Below, piece after piece: positions 8,804 to 21,779 of a stretch of DNA of 64,000 nt. The position numbers and the translations under genes are program-made. This DNA is from Cristatella mucedo (Eukaryota; Bryozoa; Phylactolaemata; Cristatellidae). Positions within the stretch are counted from its first letter, which is position 1; the number at the start of each line of letters is the position of its first letter. The notes beneath the pieces are model-generated. The model made no database searches. It was not told the origin of the DNA and was given only the letters and a program-made list of their open reading frames with translations. The stretch covers positions 1,749,001-1,813,000 of the forward strand of contig WPIO01000034.1 of the NCBI GenBank assembly GCA_009760855.2. Direction: 5' to 3'.

Positions 8804-11800
8804 TTCTGCTTTTGGGAGTATAGATATTTGTTTATTCTAAGCAGCCTAGCCTGACAGCACAGTAACTTCTAACAGTAACAATAGCCCGAATGCGATTTCT
8901 TGAGATATCAGCTAATACAAGCTAGGGAAGCAGTAAAAGCTTGTCAAATCTTTTATTTGTAAACTTTTTAATGTCATTGTGACTGCTTAGATTAACCTAA
9001 TATCTTTTTCTTAAACTGGCTCATTCGAAGCAATCTTCGACAATGTAAATGCTAACCGAGATCTGAGATGGTTTGGATAGAAGCTCTGACGACTGATTGT
9101 AACATTTAAATGGGCCATATATTTCTTTAGACAAACTAAAGATAAGTTTCAATATATTTTCTAAGCCTTTGTAGTTTTATGAATGCAGCCGCTAGGTTTT
9201 TACTAAATCCAGAAACTTTCGAGCATTCATCTTTTTTGAAGGAGCTATCGCAAGCCTTCTGACCATTTAATGCCAATGAAAGTTCTTACTTGACCGTGGC
9301 CCAGCTCCATCAGACCTAGATGAACACTACGTCAGTTTAACCTCTTTGTGCCCACTGGTCTCTGGACAATAAATTTGCTGACCCCTAGTTTTCCTTGAAG
9401 ACTTTAAATGACAATTGTGGTTTGGCTCGAACATCAGAGAGTCAGCCGATGAACAACGCCAACGGTTTATTGCACAAGGCACGAGGAGCAGCAAGACGCA
9501 CGACTGCCTGCGCCCCCTTCTCACACTCGAGTCTCTCCTCCTCGACTCCGGATGTCCCTTGGCCGACCCCGATGGCGAATCCACCATTTGTTCACCAGTG
9601 GGTTATCGGCCTGTGTCAACGCCTCGTTAAGAGCTGACCACAGCTGTGCACAGGTCCCTCTCGGGGATGCGCCTACCAGCTGTTGAGGAAAGGAGTGGTA
9701 CCGGCCTGCATATACTCAGACCGCAATAAGCTTTTGCATTGTAAATCCAAGATGGTGCAAATCCTGTCCACCATTTTGGGTTAGCTTCGGTATTGTCTCT
9801 CCTGCTATGGTTAAAGGGCATTTCTTTTCCGGCCGTCTTTAGCTACAACTAACTTTGACGACTGCCCTATTGACTGACTATAATAATATACATGCAAATT
9901 CATTTACATAGCATCATAAGAAAACCAAATCAATTGCTAGACACTTTACATTCACTAGTAAGAAAACACATCGGCTAGATAACCCACATACAATGTCAGG
10001 AACCATAAGCTCCAAAGAGACTAACCCAGCCGATAGAGCTAGGCTGTTAGGAATTAGTGGGTTTCAATTTATTTTAAATATCAAGCAGGAGATCGGTTGT
10101 GATCTCCGGGCTTCGGAGGAATCGGAACAGAATTCACGGTCTTCAAGTTGTAGTGCCTTGCTGACTGACCTTGGCTCAATTTTAGCGCGAACAAGAGCTG
10201 TTCGGCGGTGGGCAAGAACCCTATTGTCCTGGAGTAGTGAGCCAGAGAGGAGCGCCAGTGCGGTTAGAGAGCAAGAGCTTAAGAGCAAGCCAGGAAGCTC
10301 TGAGACCAGCGGTGGCGATTTGGTGTTTAGAATTGGTCTGATACCCCTGGGAGCTGCTGATTGATGTTGGCTGGCCCGTCAACCTCCGCCATCACTCTGT
10401 CAAAAAAAAAGAATCGTCCGGACAGAGGTACCCTTCCAGTGGCCTAGTGATGGTATTAACTCCTTACCATAATGGGCCACGGTGTTGGGCTCATTACCAC
10501 TAAGCTCTTGCCCCATTGTCTCAGCTAAGTATTTAAGTGTCGAGCGACGCTCGCTCTTGGTCTTCTGTTCGGCTCCGAGCTTCAACGCCGTCGGACTCGT
10601 TTCTCTGAAAGCGAGGAAGAAGAGCGGGCTGTTCGCCGGAGATTGACAGACAGGACGAGACAGCGCTAGGAGGATTCGGTGGACTCCACCGAATTATGTC
10701 GTATCGCGCCAGAGCTAGCATTTCGTGTTTCTATTGTATGTGGTCGCTCGCACGTGGTCTCGGCTTAAAGATATGCCGGTGCGAGCTAAATGTAGTTGGT
10801 ATGGTGTGAGGTATTCCGTCGGTTCGGGCTCCTTTGTCTATTTGGGCCGTTCTCCCTAGAGACGCAGGGAGCCTAAGTGTGGAGACGTGTTTCCTCCGCC
10901 AGAGTGCTTGAGGTGGCGTGTGTGGGGTATTCCTGCCGAAAGATGGAAGCAGAGTCCTAGTTCTCCGGTCGGGGTTTAGGCTCCGGTTCGGGCTCCGTCT
11001 ATTTGGGTCATTTCCCACTCTAGACATCAGTAGAAGTGAAGAATTTTCTGTAGTGACCTTAAAGCTTAAGCGGCATTTGGTCTGCACGCCGTAGCCATTA
11101 GACTTCATCTCGCTCAGCAAGGAGAAAGTGAAAGTATAGCTGAGTTAAGTTCGCTGCCAAGAAATTATATAGCATGGAAATAGCTAATCTGCAGTTGCAG
11201 CTGGCAGGAATATGTGACAGTAGGAAGCAATAGTGCAGATGTCGCTTAGAAAGGATTATGAAGGGATTTTTGCAGGCAAAGACTTTCAGAGTAAACGTTT
11301 CTCTTGTCAAGTATCTTCAATCGGTAGGAACGGAATAGCTAACTTATGGTCCCTAGAGCATCTGGGGCTTGAGGAGGCAAGGCGTGAAGAAGCTAACCCA
11401 AGTAGGGTATCATTTCTCAGTATAAGATTTTCACGTTGCATCGTTAATCAAAAGGGAGAAATTGCAGCTCTGTCTGCTTTACAGACATATGTCTGAACCA
11501 CTGGGATTTGTTTACTAATCTTTCAGCGATATTCGTGACCGGCTGCAAAGGCTTAATAGCATTTTTGGGTAGCTCAGCCAAAACTGAAATGCAGTATTCC
11601 AGCCGCGAGAGGACCAGTGAGCTTTTCAAATAATAATAATAATAATAATGCACTTGATAAAGCACCCTCGGAGAACTCAATCTCGTTCTAGGCGCTTTAC
11701 TTTTTCTGCAAAGGGAAATGCAATTGAATGGTGAGTAATATCATGCTTGATAAACAACACGAATAACATGGTAAGGGGTGACATGCACAGGGTCAGCATG

Positions 11801-13180
11801 CAAGTGTGGTTACTAGCAGCATGCACAGTGTCAGCACGCATAAGCACATCAAGGACGAATCACAGGGACCCACTACATGCTGTCCTAAATAGATGTGTTT
11901 TAAAGTTCTTTTTAAATGTGGTCAAGTCAGGGAATGTTCTGACACAGGTCGGTAGGAAGTTCCAGGCTTTGAGAGCATACAAACTAAATGAATGATCTCC
12001 AAAGGATTTGAGGTTTGTATGAGGTATCGGTAAACTGTTTGATTCCGAAAAGCAGGTGGTACGATGCTTGGCCTGGTGGGGGAGTAAATCTGAGAGACAT
12101 GCTGGAGCCAAAGAATGAAGGGACCTAAAAGTGAGTGACATAACCTTGAAGTCAATCCGTTGCTTGACTTGTAGCCAGTGCAGGTCGGCGAGAAGTAGTG
12201 TGATGCGGCAACTGCGAAGCTCACGACAGACAAGCCTAACTGTGGAGTTTTGCACAAGCTGTAATCGCCTGATTGCACATGCCGGTAGGCCAGTAAGTAG
12301 TGAGTTGCAGAAGTCGAGACGGGTGTCACGAATGCATGGACCAACTTAGAGGTGGTATCCTTATCTAAACAAGCCCGAATTTTAGCAATTTTATGTAGCT
12401 GAAAGTAGGCAGATTTGACTGTGGAGCCGATGTGGTCGTCTAACGAGAGGTCACTTTTGAACATGATACCCAGCTTTCGAGCAGATTCAAATGATTGGCG
12501 AATCACAGCGGTCGACAGTCTCTAATCTTAGACTTGGATCGGACATCATACTTAGCTTTCGAAGCATTCTACCTCATTAAATTTTTAGAATAAGTGAACA
12601 TGGCCCTTAACAATTATCGGAAGATGCTTGCACTCACAAATCTTGATTCCATCGAAAGCAAAAGAAAAGATTAATCTTAACCGTAAAATCATTTAGTCAC
12701 ATTTCGAAGCCGGCGGGCCATTTCAAGACTTTGTAGTGTATTAGTGCATAAGTCTGGGTATTTGTTTAGGTTAAGGGTTTAGACTCTTCACAATCTAGAT
12801 CTTGGGTTTAAGTCCTGCCGAATGCCAATCGTTTTTATCCCCTAATGCCAGCCGAATTAACGATGTAAATACTCTACCGAAGCCTATTGCTAAATAATGC
12901 TTTACATTGTCTCGTATTACATTCTTTCCAACCGCACAGCATTTTTGCAGTAATCCTTAAGTAATGCATATTTTGGTGGCATTTTTAGTTTATTTCAAAA
13001 TTCTTACTTAAGCACAAACAGCCTCAAAGCGAGACACTAACTAAGAAAGAAATTCACGTGAGAAATTAAAGCAGGTAGTCTATCGGTTACATAAAACTCA
13101 TGGACACTCCTATTCACGTCCCATATGAGGTAGTTGGCCGAATCCTTGCAAACATCCAACGGCTGACTTGACTGGCCTTC
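8804..13180. other. region between the PON-like gene and the 13-kb exon
   Basis: Apart from the 11.6-kb LINE it holds unassigned open frames at 9395-9637, 9993-10,364 and 10,731-11,120 (minus) with no recognised domain. An imperfect direct repeat (GGTATTCC..., CGGTTCGGGCTCC, GTCTATTTGGG at 10,810-10,860 and 10,930-11,020) hints at a decayed element. Nothing was seen at 8,830-9,300 or 12,560-13,080. Confidence 0.45.
11630..12540 (-). mobile_element. 5'-truncated LINE (C-terminal RT-ORF part and 3' UTR)
   Basis: Reads, minus strand, from SARKLGIMF...SLDDHIGSTVKS and FQLHKIAKIRACLDKDTTSK through SLAPACLSDLL and SNSLPIPHTNLKSFGDHSFS into a 3' UTR and ATT tail. This is the region after the reverse transcriptase in CR1/L2-type LINEs. 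Frameshifts break it. Confidence 0.85.
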
Positions 13181-13182
13181 AC

Positions 13183-13245
13183 CTTGGGCAGCACTGTAAG
13201 CACTGCCTGATCAGCTGGCTGCTGTAGAATGCTCAATTCGCGGGT
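13183..13245 (-). CDS. possible further coiled-coil exon
   Basis: Frame TRELSILQQPADQAVLTVLP ends at donor CCCAAG|GTGAAG. Acceptor CTCGACAG|ACC gives phase 0 to 0 and continues exon 14,506. The AG ten bases upstream (CTCCAG) would also be usable but shifts phase. Weak evidence. Confidence 0.28.
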
Positions 13246-13609
13246 CTGTCGAGACCTGGAGAATCCGGAAGCTCAGCCGATCAGAACGTTTGTCAGCTAC
13301 GCGTTGCCTGACAGTAGTAGGGAACTCGCGGCATTTAATGGCGATGGTTATCAAATACAGTATTATTATTATTATTATTATGGTTTAGATTGACGCTCTT
13401 AGCAATCCGAGCTTTGTACTGATGCCTTCAAGCCTCATCAGCCGGCGCTATGCCCCGCGAAATGAGCATGTTCACTGCACCAAGTGCAGCATCCAGCAAA
13501 GCATGAAAACAAAAGGGCACGTTCACGTGGACCGAGCAAACGATTGTCGGGAAAAAAAGTATAAGCTTCTTCTAAAGTGCACTCTGGTCAGGGATTGAGG
13601 TGACGTCAG

Positions 13610-13712
13610 TCGGGAGTTCTAGTTCTAGGCTTTCCGAGCAAACGTACAGAAAGCGAGGTCTCCGGAGGATTTGTCGATGCTTGGGCCCACGGCTATGCGA
13701 TTCTAGCTTGGA
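13610..13712 (-). mobile_element. diverged LINE fragment
   Basis: TGACGTCAGTCGGGAG... and GGTCTCCGGAGGATTTG match the family's C-terminal coding region, but poorly. Confidence 0.4.
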
Positions 13713-14505
13713 GGGACAATGGTACGAAATAATGTATGATTAGGAACTATTTCCGAAAAAAAAGCCGAACCAGAGAGTGAATAAGTGTACTAATGGGAGT
13801 GAAACTTCCGTTAATGCACTTTTTCACTTTGTACACTTGATAAGAGAGTGATCGAACATTCATTAGAACTGCACTAATGAGAGTATAGAGCATACTAGGT
13901 CTTCTCCACACAGCAGCCCAGCAAAAGATTCATCTCTTTTCTTAAGGATCTGGCCATAGTCTTTAAGAAGCCATTAAACTATTTCTCTGCGCATTGGTCA
14001 TTTAGGGATAATTTTGAGAGCGAGAGACAGAGAGAGCCGAGCAGTCACTCTTAAGCTATTTGTTGAACGAGCGACCGACGAATGAACTTCGAGAGTTCCG
14101 CCTTTTCAATGAAGATGAGATGCAGGAGCATAATTGTGACTTCCGGTTGAAGGGTATATAAAGGCTTGAATGGGTTTTGAAGGGTCATTAAAAATTGCCT
14201 CAAGCCGCTTAAACTGTAGAATGCTATTTTCTGCCAACAGGTTACTAGCCACAGTCGGGTGACTGTATCCTTTTAGATTTTAATACCATGTTATGAGAAT
14301 CAGGTCCACTGTCATGCCCACAATGCTCTCACGGTCATTAAACTTAAATTCTTAACCAATTTAGGCCGCAAGGCTTGCTTCGATAATTTCTTTTATCATT
14401 AGTTATTGATCAGTGCAATTTTTTTCAAATGCGAATTAGGGGCAGCTTTAAAGAAGCGAGCACACGAGACTGCAACGTACCAAAAGAAAAACGGTACTTA
14501 CTCAC

Positions 14506-14579
14506 TTGACTTAAGGTGTCTATTCCCAGTCTCTCACGCACCTCGACGTGTGCTGCACGGGCCAAGAGCTCTTGTGCCT
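14506..14579 (-). CDS. coiled-coil-like exon following the second module
   Basis: Acceptor TATTATTATTCTAG|AG, donor CAA|GTGAGT; 74 bases, phase 1 to 0, matching the G left by exon 18,725 (GAG, Glu). Encodes EAQELLARAAHVEVRERLGI, then DTLSQ, a clean amphipathic helix. The sequence just upstream of the acceptor is the ATT tail of a LINE copy. Confidence 0.55.
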
Positions 14580-14582
14580 CTA

Positions 14583-14700
14583 GAATAATAATAATAATAG
14601 TAATAATAAAACATTTGATACAGCACCATCGGAGAATTCAGTCTCTTTCTAGGCAATTTACATTCCCCGCTAAGGAAGCACGATCGCAATTGGAAATTAA
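14583..14700 (-). mobile_element. LINE 3' end abutting a splice acceptor
   Basis: Minus-strand copy of the family's 3' end (GAATTCTCCGATGGTGCTGT-type block, then ATT units). The tail ends at the TCTAG that serves as acceptor of the 14,506-14,579 exon, so the branch/pyrimidine region of this splice site is element-derived. Confidence 0.75.
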
Positions 14701-15659
14701 GTAATCTTCTAGTTTTCGCGTTCGCATCCATTTCTTATGAACGTACGAAAGTGTATACACGTGGCAATTATTCCACGGGAAGCTCCTCAAAATACTTAGT
14801 GTGGCGTTACTAGTTTTACAAATGTGTTCCCAGCCAAGCGTCGGTTTACCGAAAGGATGCTCAGAATAATTCTATTGTAAACCAAGTTATTGGAAGCAGT
14901 GTAGGCATCTTTTAAAAGTTCTTCGCAAGATTGGTAATGGTGAGAGTACAAGTTTTATCATGAATCAGGTGATACGCTAGTTTATGTAAGCATTTGCAAA
15001 GTACGCGGAAAGGGATTTTTTCTTCAGGCTCTAGATACATATTTTATTATTGGTCAAATTTTGTATAAGCATCCAAGTAATACAGAAAGGATAAGATAAA
15101 AGTAATGATATTCAAAATGCTAAAAGTAGGAATTACATGGTAGGCAAGTTCTAGAGCAAACGAAGAGAATATTTTGAAAACGCACACGGACCTATAAACA
15201 TCCAGAAACAAGAAATGCGCCATGTTATCTGATAACAAATCTGCCAATGGTGAATTTTTTTAAATTTATGTATTTGATTTTACTAATTCACTAACTCTAC
15301 TGAGCGCGGAGAAATACTCCATAAAATTACATGTGGTTTTTCGTAAAGACGAGATTTTATAATATTATAGACTGTTTAAATACTAAAGCTACGCTCTTAA
15401 AAAATTAACCTCAATCAGAGTTGAAGATGGAAAGACACTGAATTTTCCAAATAATTTTTGTGAGCCATCTGCTCAGAATCATCAACAAAAATATTGAGGA
15501 ATATTCTTATTCCATCACCATGTTTTCCGACGCTTAAGGAAATTTTGAATAATTCTAGGCCGCCTGTAGTATTCAAACCTTCTGCTTTATTTAATTTTAG
15601 GGGACTGTAGCTGTTTCAGTGCGGGCTCTTTTGATCGTTGACACTTCGTAAAAAAAATG

Positions 15660-15830
15660 CTAGCTGATTAAACAGCCTCTTTTTGTATAGCGACAGAAGA
15701 GCCTTTACGGCTATCACCACCGCTTGCAGTGGCGATAAAGGATCGCCCATTGCAGGATTCGAGCCCACGACCTCGGGGCCGAGGTCGTGAAAAGCAACCG
15801 CCTTACCTAGTGAGCCATTACGGCTCTCGT
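15660..15830 (-). mobile_element. SINE B, well preserved
   Basis: Plus-strand view: GCTGATTAAACAGCCTCTTT, AAGAGCCTTTACGGCTATCA, CAGGATTCGAGCCCACGACC, TGAGCCATTACGGCTC. Confidence 0.85.
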
Positions 15831-16446
15831 ATCAGGATAATATCAATTTGACAAGCCAGTATCCCAAGCTTTCTTAAGTAGCTACGTGACTTCTTCCTGC
15901 GGCTAACCTGGAGTTGGCACCAAAGGAATCGGCCTTTACTTATAGATCCAAGAAAAATACTTTTTATAATAATTACTATTTCTTAATTATAGCTCATAGG
16001 CTCATAAATAAACACGAAAGAAATGCATGGAAAGTTGTAACAGGCCTTCTGTGGATTTTTATTATTTAGACGTAACGTGTATAATGTTGTCAAATGCGTG
16101 AAAAATGCACTCGTCTCGTCCGAACAAATTGTTTTACTGAGTTTTCCGTAAGTTAATCGTTAATTGATCCCAACTAAACTTCTTCGCAGCTACTCAAAAG
16201 TAATTGTTAACGCTTTTTTCTTCCACCATTCACTGTGTTCATTCATTCATTGCTCTTCGTTGTGCTGTTCATTCTCCGGGCTAGTCTATAACTTCCGGCT
16301 CCGCCTCCACTCCATGCTGCTCAATCTCATTTCTCTTGTGGACATCTGGTCACTAAGCTTTTTTAGACTTAATAAACTAGCAAATTAGTTAATAGCTTAT
16401 GTAAAATTAGCGATGCAGATGTAATAAACGTGTCAGTAAGTACAAT

Positions 16447-16655
16447 GATAGTAATAATTAATAATAATAAGGCATTTGACATAGGGCCCTCAGAGAACTT
16501 TGTCTCTTTCTAGGCACTATGCATTTGCTGCAAAAGAAGCACGATCGAATGGTTAGTTGTAGCAAGCTCAACGATAACAAGAACAACAAGGTCAGGGATG
16601 ACATGCACAGGGTCACCGCGAAAGTATGGCTAGTGGTAACGAAATGTGAAATACA
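16447..16655 (-). mobile_element. LINE 3' UTR and tail
   Basis: ATT units, CCCTCAGAGAAC block, AAGCACGATCGAATGGTTAG and GACATGCACAGGGTCA in minus orientation. Confidence 0.8.
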
Positions 16656-17959
16656 CTGAAAGGGTATGTGTAGGGGCGTGTCCATGTGACCTTGGCACTG
16701 CAAGTGAATACCTATCCTCCCCGCAACGCTATATTTGCTGCGAAAGCGCCGGAATCGTAGCAGATCTAAGAGGCCAAATTAGGTCACAACAAAATGACCG
16801 GAGCGTACAGAAACTGGCCTGATCAGTCAGTGGCTAGAATAAATCCGAACAGTGTCATCGAGTGTATCTAGGTCCGAGGTTCAAGGAAGTAACCGTCTTG
16901 CAAATGCAGCTTACGCACAGAAGCTTTCAGTCAGAAGTCTGGGTCATTTGCCAAATATTTTAGCCGGAAAGAGCGTCATGTAGCGTGAAGTACACTTTCC
17001 CGCTCCAAGTGCATTACTATTAACCCCGTTCTGCTCTTTTGAAATAAAGTATGGCGACGGTCGGCTGATGTGGCGACCTCGTTGACGTAGCAGCAACGAG
17101 CCTTAGAGGCGATCGATGCCAGCGCTGCCAAGGGCCGCAAGGAAAGGAGCTGGCGGAACGGCTCGAGCCCCCGTCTCCCTGGTCGGAGGTGCCAGCCCTT
17201 AAACCTGTGCTAGTACCCAGGAGCTACCATGAGCTACTACAAAGGCTTGAGAGATACTTATGGCTCTGAATAGAGGTTGCAGAGTCTGTGAAGGCGGTAG
17301 ACTTTTTACAGGTTGGGGTTCGGTGGGGCGAGGTGTTTACCTAAATCGGACTGCTATAAATTTTTCAGAGGGATACAATTTGATGCATCTAGAACAATGC
17401 GCGTAGGCTATGCACCACGCGCACGAGCTTCTTGAGAGGGCTAGTGCGTAGCAAAATGGGAAAAACGGAGCTCTCCTTTTTTCAGAGGGGATAATAGGTG
17501 AGGCACATGCCTGCAGAATCTCCTGCACCACGTGTAACTCTGTCGATATCGACACTCCATTTTATTTGCAGGGGTTGTGCAGCTGCCATCTGGACAGAGT
17601 GCTTTCGTCACGGCATGTAGTATTGCACTGACCAAAGTCAATGCTACCTATGACATTTAGAAAGTTTTAGAAATGCTAGCGCTCTTAAAGCTAGCTCTTT
17701 GATGCCTACAAACGTGACAGCTATTTATTCCCACCGGAGTGCTGCCCTAAATAGTCCTTTTGGATTGGCAATGGCACGCCTCGAAGGTCACTGTTAGGCT
17801 CTGTTTCCGATTTAATTAGATAATTTTTAAGATTTTCTTATACGTGTATCTTTATCAGAAATAAAGAAGCCTGGCTGGTCGTTGAATGCGGTGTTTTTTC
17901 AGGATGTATACGGAGTTCAGCACCTTTCAAACTTAAAAGGAAGCTTAGGAGGCTCTCTG

Positions 17960-18072
17960 CAGGAAGTGCTCTCTGCCGCACTAGTTCCTGCACTAGTTCC
18001 TGCAAGCACTCTGCCGCACTAGTTCCTGCAAGCACCTGCAAGTACTCTGCTGCACTAGTTCCTGCAAGCACC
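17960..18072. repeat. short irregular tandem repeat
   Basis: Units of roughly 36 bases built on CTGCCGCACTAGTTCCTGCA, with internal duplications of CACTAGTTCCTGCA. A minus-strand ORF across it (AGTSAAE repeats) is a by-product. Confidence 0.8.
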
Positions 18073-18724
18073 CTCTAAAATAGCTCTGAACAGCTCCTAC
18101 TGCGCCAACTCGTGCAAGCACATTCTGCTTGATATATTTGAGGTGCTTCCCAACAGTTTCTTGAATTAATCGCTTGCACTAGTTGGGATGATGATGATTA
18201 TGATGATGCACCATCTGGGTGGTGACCGAGAAGAACCATGCGTCCTTGTTCCAAGTACGTCGGGTGAGATCTTTAGCATTTTCGCTTTGCATGGCGGTGG
18301 AATTGAGTGGATTGATACCAGCAAGAACTACCTTTAGATACAATAGTCACGAAAGCGGCATGAAAATGGTCTGTAGCTTTGAAATTTACCTTCAGATATT
18401 ATACGTTTAGCCGCACCTAGCATCTACTACTACTACCATCTATCATCTACTACTCGGGTGTGTACTCGTATGAACAGGTTTATGGTATGTAATGTGTAAA
18501 ATATTCTCAGGCACAAGAGAGATACGTAAATCCCTTGAATAAACGGAGTAGGGTTTTTGGTTCTCTCAAACGAGTTGATCAAGCCGAAATTTGTCAAGCT
18601 AGACTTTGTTTCCAGATTGGATTAGCTAGGTAAAAGGTGAGCTTTATGGAGGTTCTATATTCTACAGTTCGTAACCTTCTAGGGGTTTAAGTGAGCTATG
18701 CTTGCTTAGTATGACTATTCTTAC

Positions 18725-18961
18725 CGCTGGCCTCTTTTTTCTTCAATCGCCGCGCAATCGCTCTTTGCACCTTTGCCAGCCTGAATGCTCGCTTGAGCTT
18801 AAGCACGCCGGGCGAATCAAACTCGGAGCCACGCCCTCGGCTCCTCGAACGACCCGAGCTCCTGGCAGCCACCACCTTCCTCCAGCCTCGCTCCGCAATC
18901 CAAAGGAGGTCGCTGTCTTCGGGCAATTTCAAACCAAGTGCAATGGCGTAGTCTCTAACAT
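18725..18961 (-). CDS. second CEP164-type helix module, divergent WW
   Basis: Excellent acceptor (TATCTCTCTGTCTTCGCTGTAG) and donor AGCG|GTAAGA; 237 bases, phase 1 to 1. Begins DVRDYAIALGLKLPEDSDLL, then WIAE, RGWRK, a long Arg/Ser/Gly run, EFDSPGVLKLKR and a Lys-rich end. Aligned by eye with exon 39,425 the start (DV), the helix, GWRK and the D-x-P motif recur in order, but the middle strands of a WW fold are replaced by Arg/Ser. Either the same gene has a second module or this is a tandem paralogue. Confidence 0.6.
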
Positions 18962-19199
18962 CTACAGCGAAGACAGAGAGATACAGGTGACTAGTCTGTG
19001 TGTGCATTATAGTGGAGCTTATATGCTAGAGAGCAGACTGAACCGATGCGAGTGAAATCCATCGGCTGGAATTCTATAAAAAGTTAACTAGCATTTGAGT
19101 CAACTTCGACGCCTTTACGATTGTGAAATATAACTCGCAGTCGTCCTATGGCAGTGCTCAATCACTGCCATCGGGTCACTTTTTTCCGCCTCAACGTAC

Positions 19200-19290
19200 G
19201 AGGCAGATACGAATACGAGGCAGATACGAATACGAGGCAGATACGAATACGAGGCAGATACGAATACGAGGCAGATACGAATACGTGTAC
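19200..19290 (+). repeat. 17-bp minisatellite
   Basis: Five perfect units of GAGGCAGATACGAATAC followed by diverged ones to about 19,315. Because 17 is not a multiple of 3, all frames read through it, which explains an ORF here. Confidence 0.93.
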
Positions 19291-19747
19291 CAGGTAGATA
19301 CGTATGCCAGGTACACGCATTTGCTACGGTTCTTTTTCCTAACTGAATTCATGGTATTTATTAGTAGGAAATCTAATGCAAATACACGGCAGCAGCCTGT
19401 TAAATGTCATACAATATCCCGAGTATTATTGCACGGGAAAAGGTACATTTTCGTTGTTAGCTCAGGCTAAATGATTTTACTGCGATCCTGTCGTAGGTAG
19501 GTACATCCACTTCAAGATTTCTAAGGATAAAAATGCGCATGCATTAAACGTGATAATCATCATCTTTTCATTCCCAAAAATCTACTATCTTGCCTTCCGA
19601 AAGCTACCACTTTGGCTCGCCAGTCTTGCAGGGTTGCTGATCAGGCCCCCGATTTAGCTTCAAGCAAAATCTCCAATGGTTTCCTTCCTGCCATGATAAC
19701 AGTTGGATTCGAAATTCTAATGCAATAGGCCTGCAGAAAGGATGTCC

Positions 19748-19749
<2 letters not shown>

Positions 19750-19788
<39 letters not shown>

Positions 19789-19816
19789 CCCCCCCCCTCC
19801 CCCCCCCCCACCCCCT
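19750..19816 (+). repeat. poly-C tract
   Basis: Nearly 60 cytosines with three interruptions (T, T, A). The minus strand is a G-run of the same length able to form G-quadruplexes. It lies between the 20.3- and 18.8-kb exons of the minus-strand gene. Confidence 0.95.
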
Positions 19817-20294
19817 CTAAATCTTTGAAGGCGTTAGCTTAGCAACGGCTAAATATGCTCTCCGTGATAAATCCTTAATCAACTTAATGGGCAAGGAGCG
19901 CAAAAACTGAAGAGAATAGCTGAGCCGCGTAGCTGTTCAAGTAGAAACAAGCTAGATTTCGCACTGGAATACTGAGAAGTTAATGGCCTACGTCTTTCCA
20001 AGCTATCCGAAAAAGTAGACTTGCCTTTTGACCGATACCGTTCCCAAAATGCTCGCCCAGAAATGAGCTTCGCGTCCGAAATATCACAGCTATACGAGTT
20101 CAAAAACGCACGCCACGCTGTTAATTAGACGGGAGATATTGCTTCGCAGAAAAATGAATTTATAGAAAATGCTGCAGCCTAAAAAGCTTTCGTGAGAACC
20201 TAGATAGAGCTGAGAAGATAGTAAGTCGTTCTATCAAGGATAAGGCAAGGCCTGGAAGCAGCAGAATGGATTCCCAGTGAAGGTCTTCATTTAC

Positions 20295-20365
20295 CTTGAG
20301 GCCAGATTACCGAGAGAACCGTTGTGCCGAGCAGAGCCGCTCCGCTGTCTTCAGCTAACTGCATA
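20295..20365 (-). CDS. possible exon preceding the second helix module
   Basis: Acceptor TGCCCTTCTAG|T, donor CTCAAG|GTAAAT; 71 bases, open in one frame only, phase 2 to 1. Encodes MQLAEDSGAALLGTTVLSV and more. Like exon 40,918 it ends ...CAA G, so the next exon again starts with the Asp codon of a 'Q-D-V' junction. This parallel is the main support. Confidence 0.38.
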
Positions 20366-20751
20366 CTAGAAGGGCACTAAAATAAGCTCAGACGGCACTA
20401 CCCGCCAACGCTGTTATGGATTGCAATGACAATGATAAATTTGTTCGCCTTCAGGCTAATTGGAAGTTCAGCCAGCTCATTGGCGGCACTCTGGTGAGCT
20501 TGCAAAAACGAGATCTGGTGTCGCATCACCTTAGCACTCGGCCGAATCCCTTCTGCCATCATTTAGCGATGGCTGATGTCCATTCAGGCTAAGCTAGATG
20601 ACAACTTCAGAACGAAGCTACAATTGAGCTACGCTTGTGTTTCACAGGCGTGGTGAATAGCTGCAATGGATACAATCTCTCCAGGGGCCGCATGTTTGCA
20701 AGGCTCTAGCACAAGTAACTAAAGTTTTCATCAGGTCCAAACCGTCTACCC

Positions 20752-21763
<1,012 letters not shown>

Positions 21764-21779
21764 GAGCCTAGAGAAGTGG

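Larger units (their letters stand above)
14706..18724 (-). other. intron between 18.8- and 14.5-kb exons, contents
   Basis: Contains a SINE B copy (15,660-15,830, minus), a LINE 3' end (16,447-16,655, minus), and a TGCCGCACTAGTTCCTGCA-type short tandem (17,960-18,070). The stretches 14,760-15,650, 16,660-17,950 and 18,120-18,690 show no recognisable gene or repeat beyond low-complexity AT. Confidence 0.55.

Noticed and set aside
10400-10585. Exon (ETMGQELSGNEPNTVAHYG) of the minus-strand gene
   Set aside because: Donor GTAAGG is good, but two frames are open, the acceptor is weak and the surroundings look like a decayed element.
11860-12506. 131- and 194-residue ORFs as host genes
   Set aside because: They are frameshifted parts of a LINE C-terminal region that recurs in about ten places.
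13359-13381. Separate LINE insertion
   Set aside because: Only an ATT run with a weak TTATCAAATACAG match before it; not enough to call.
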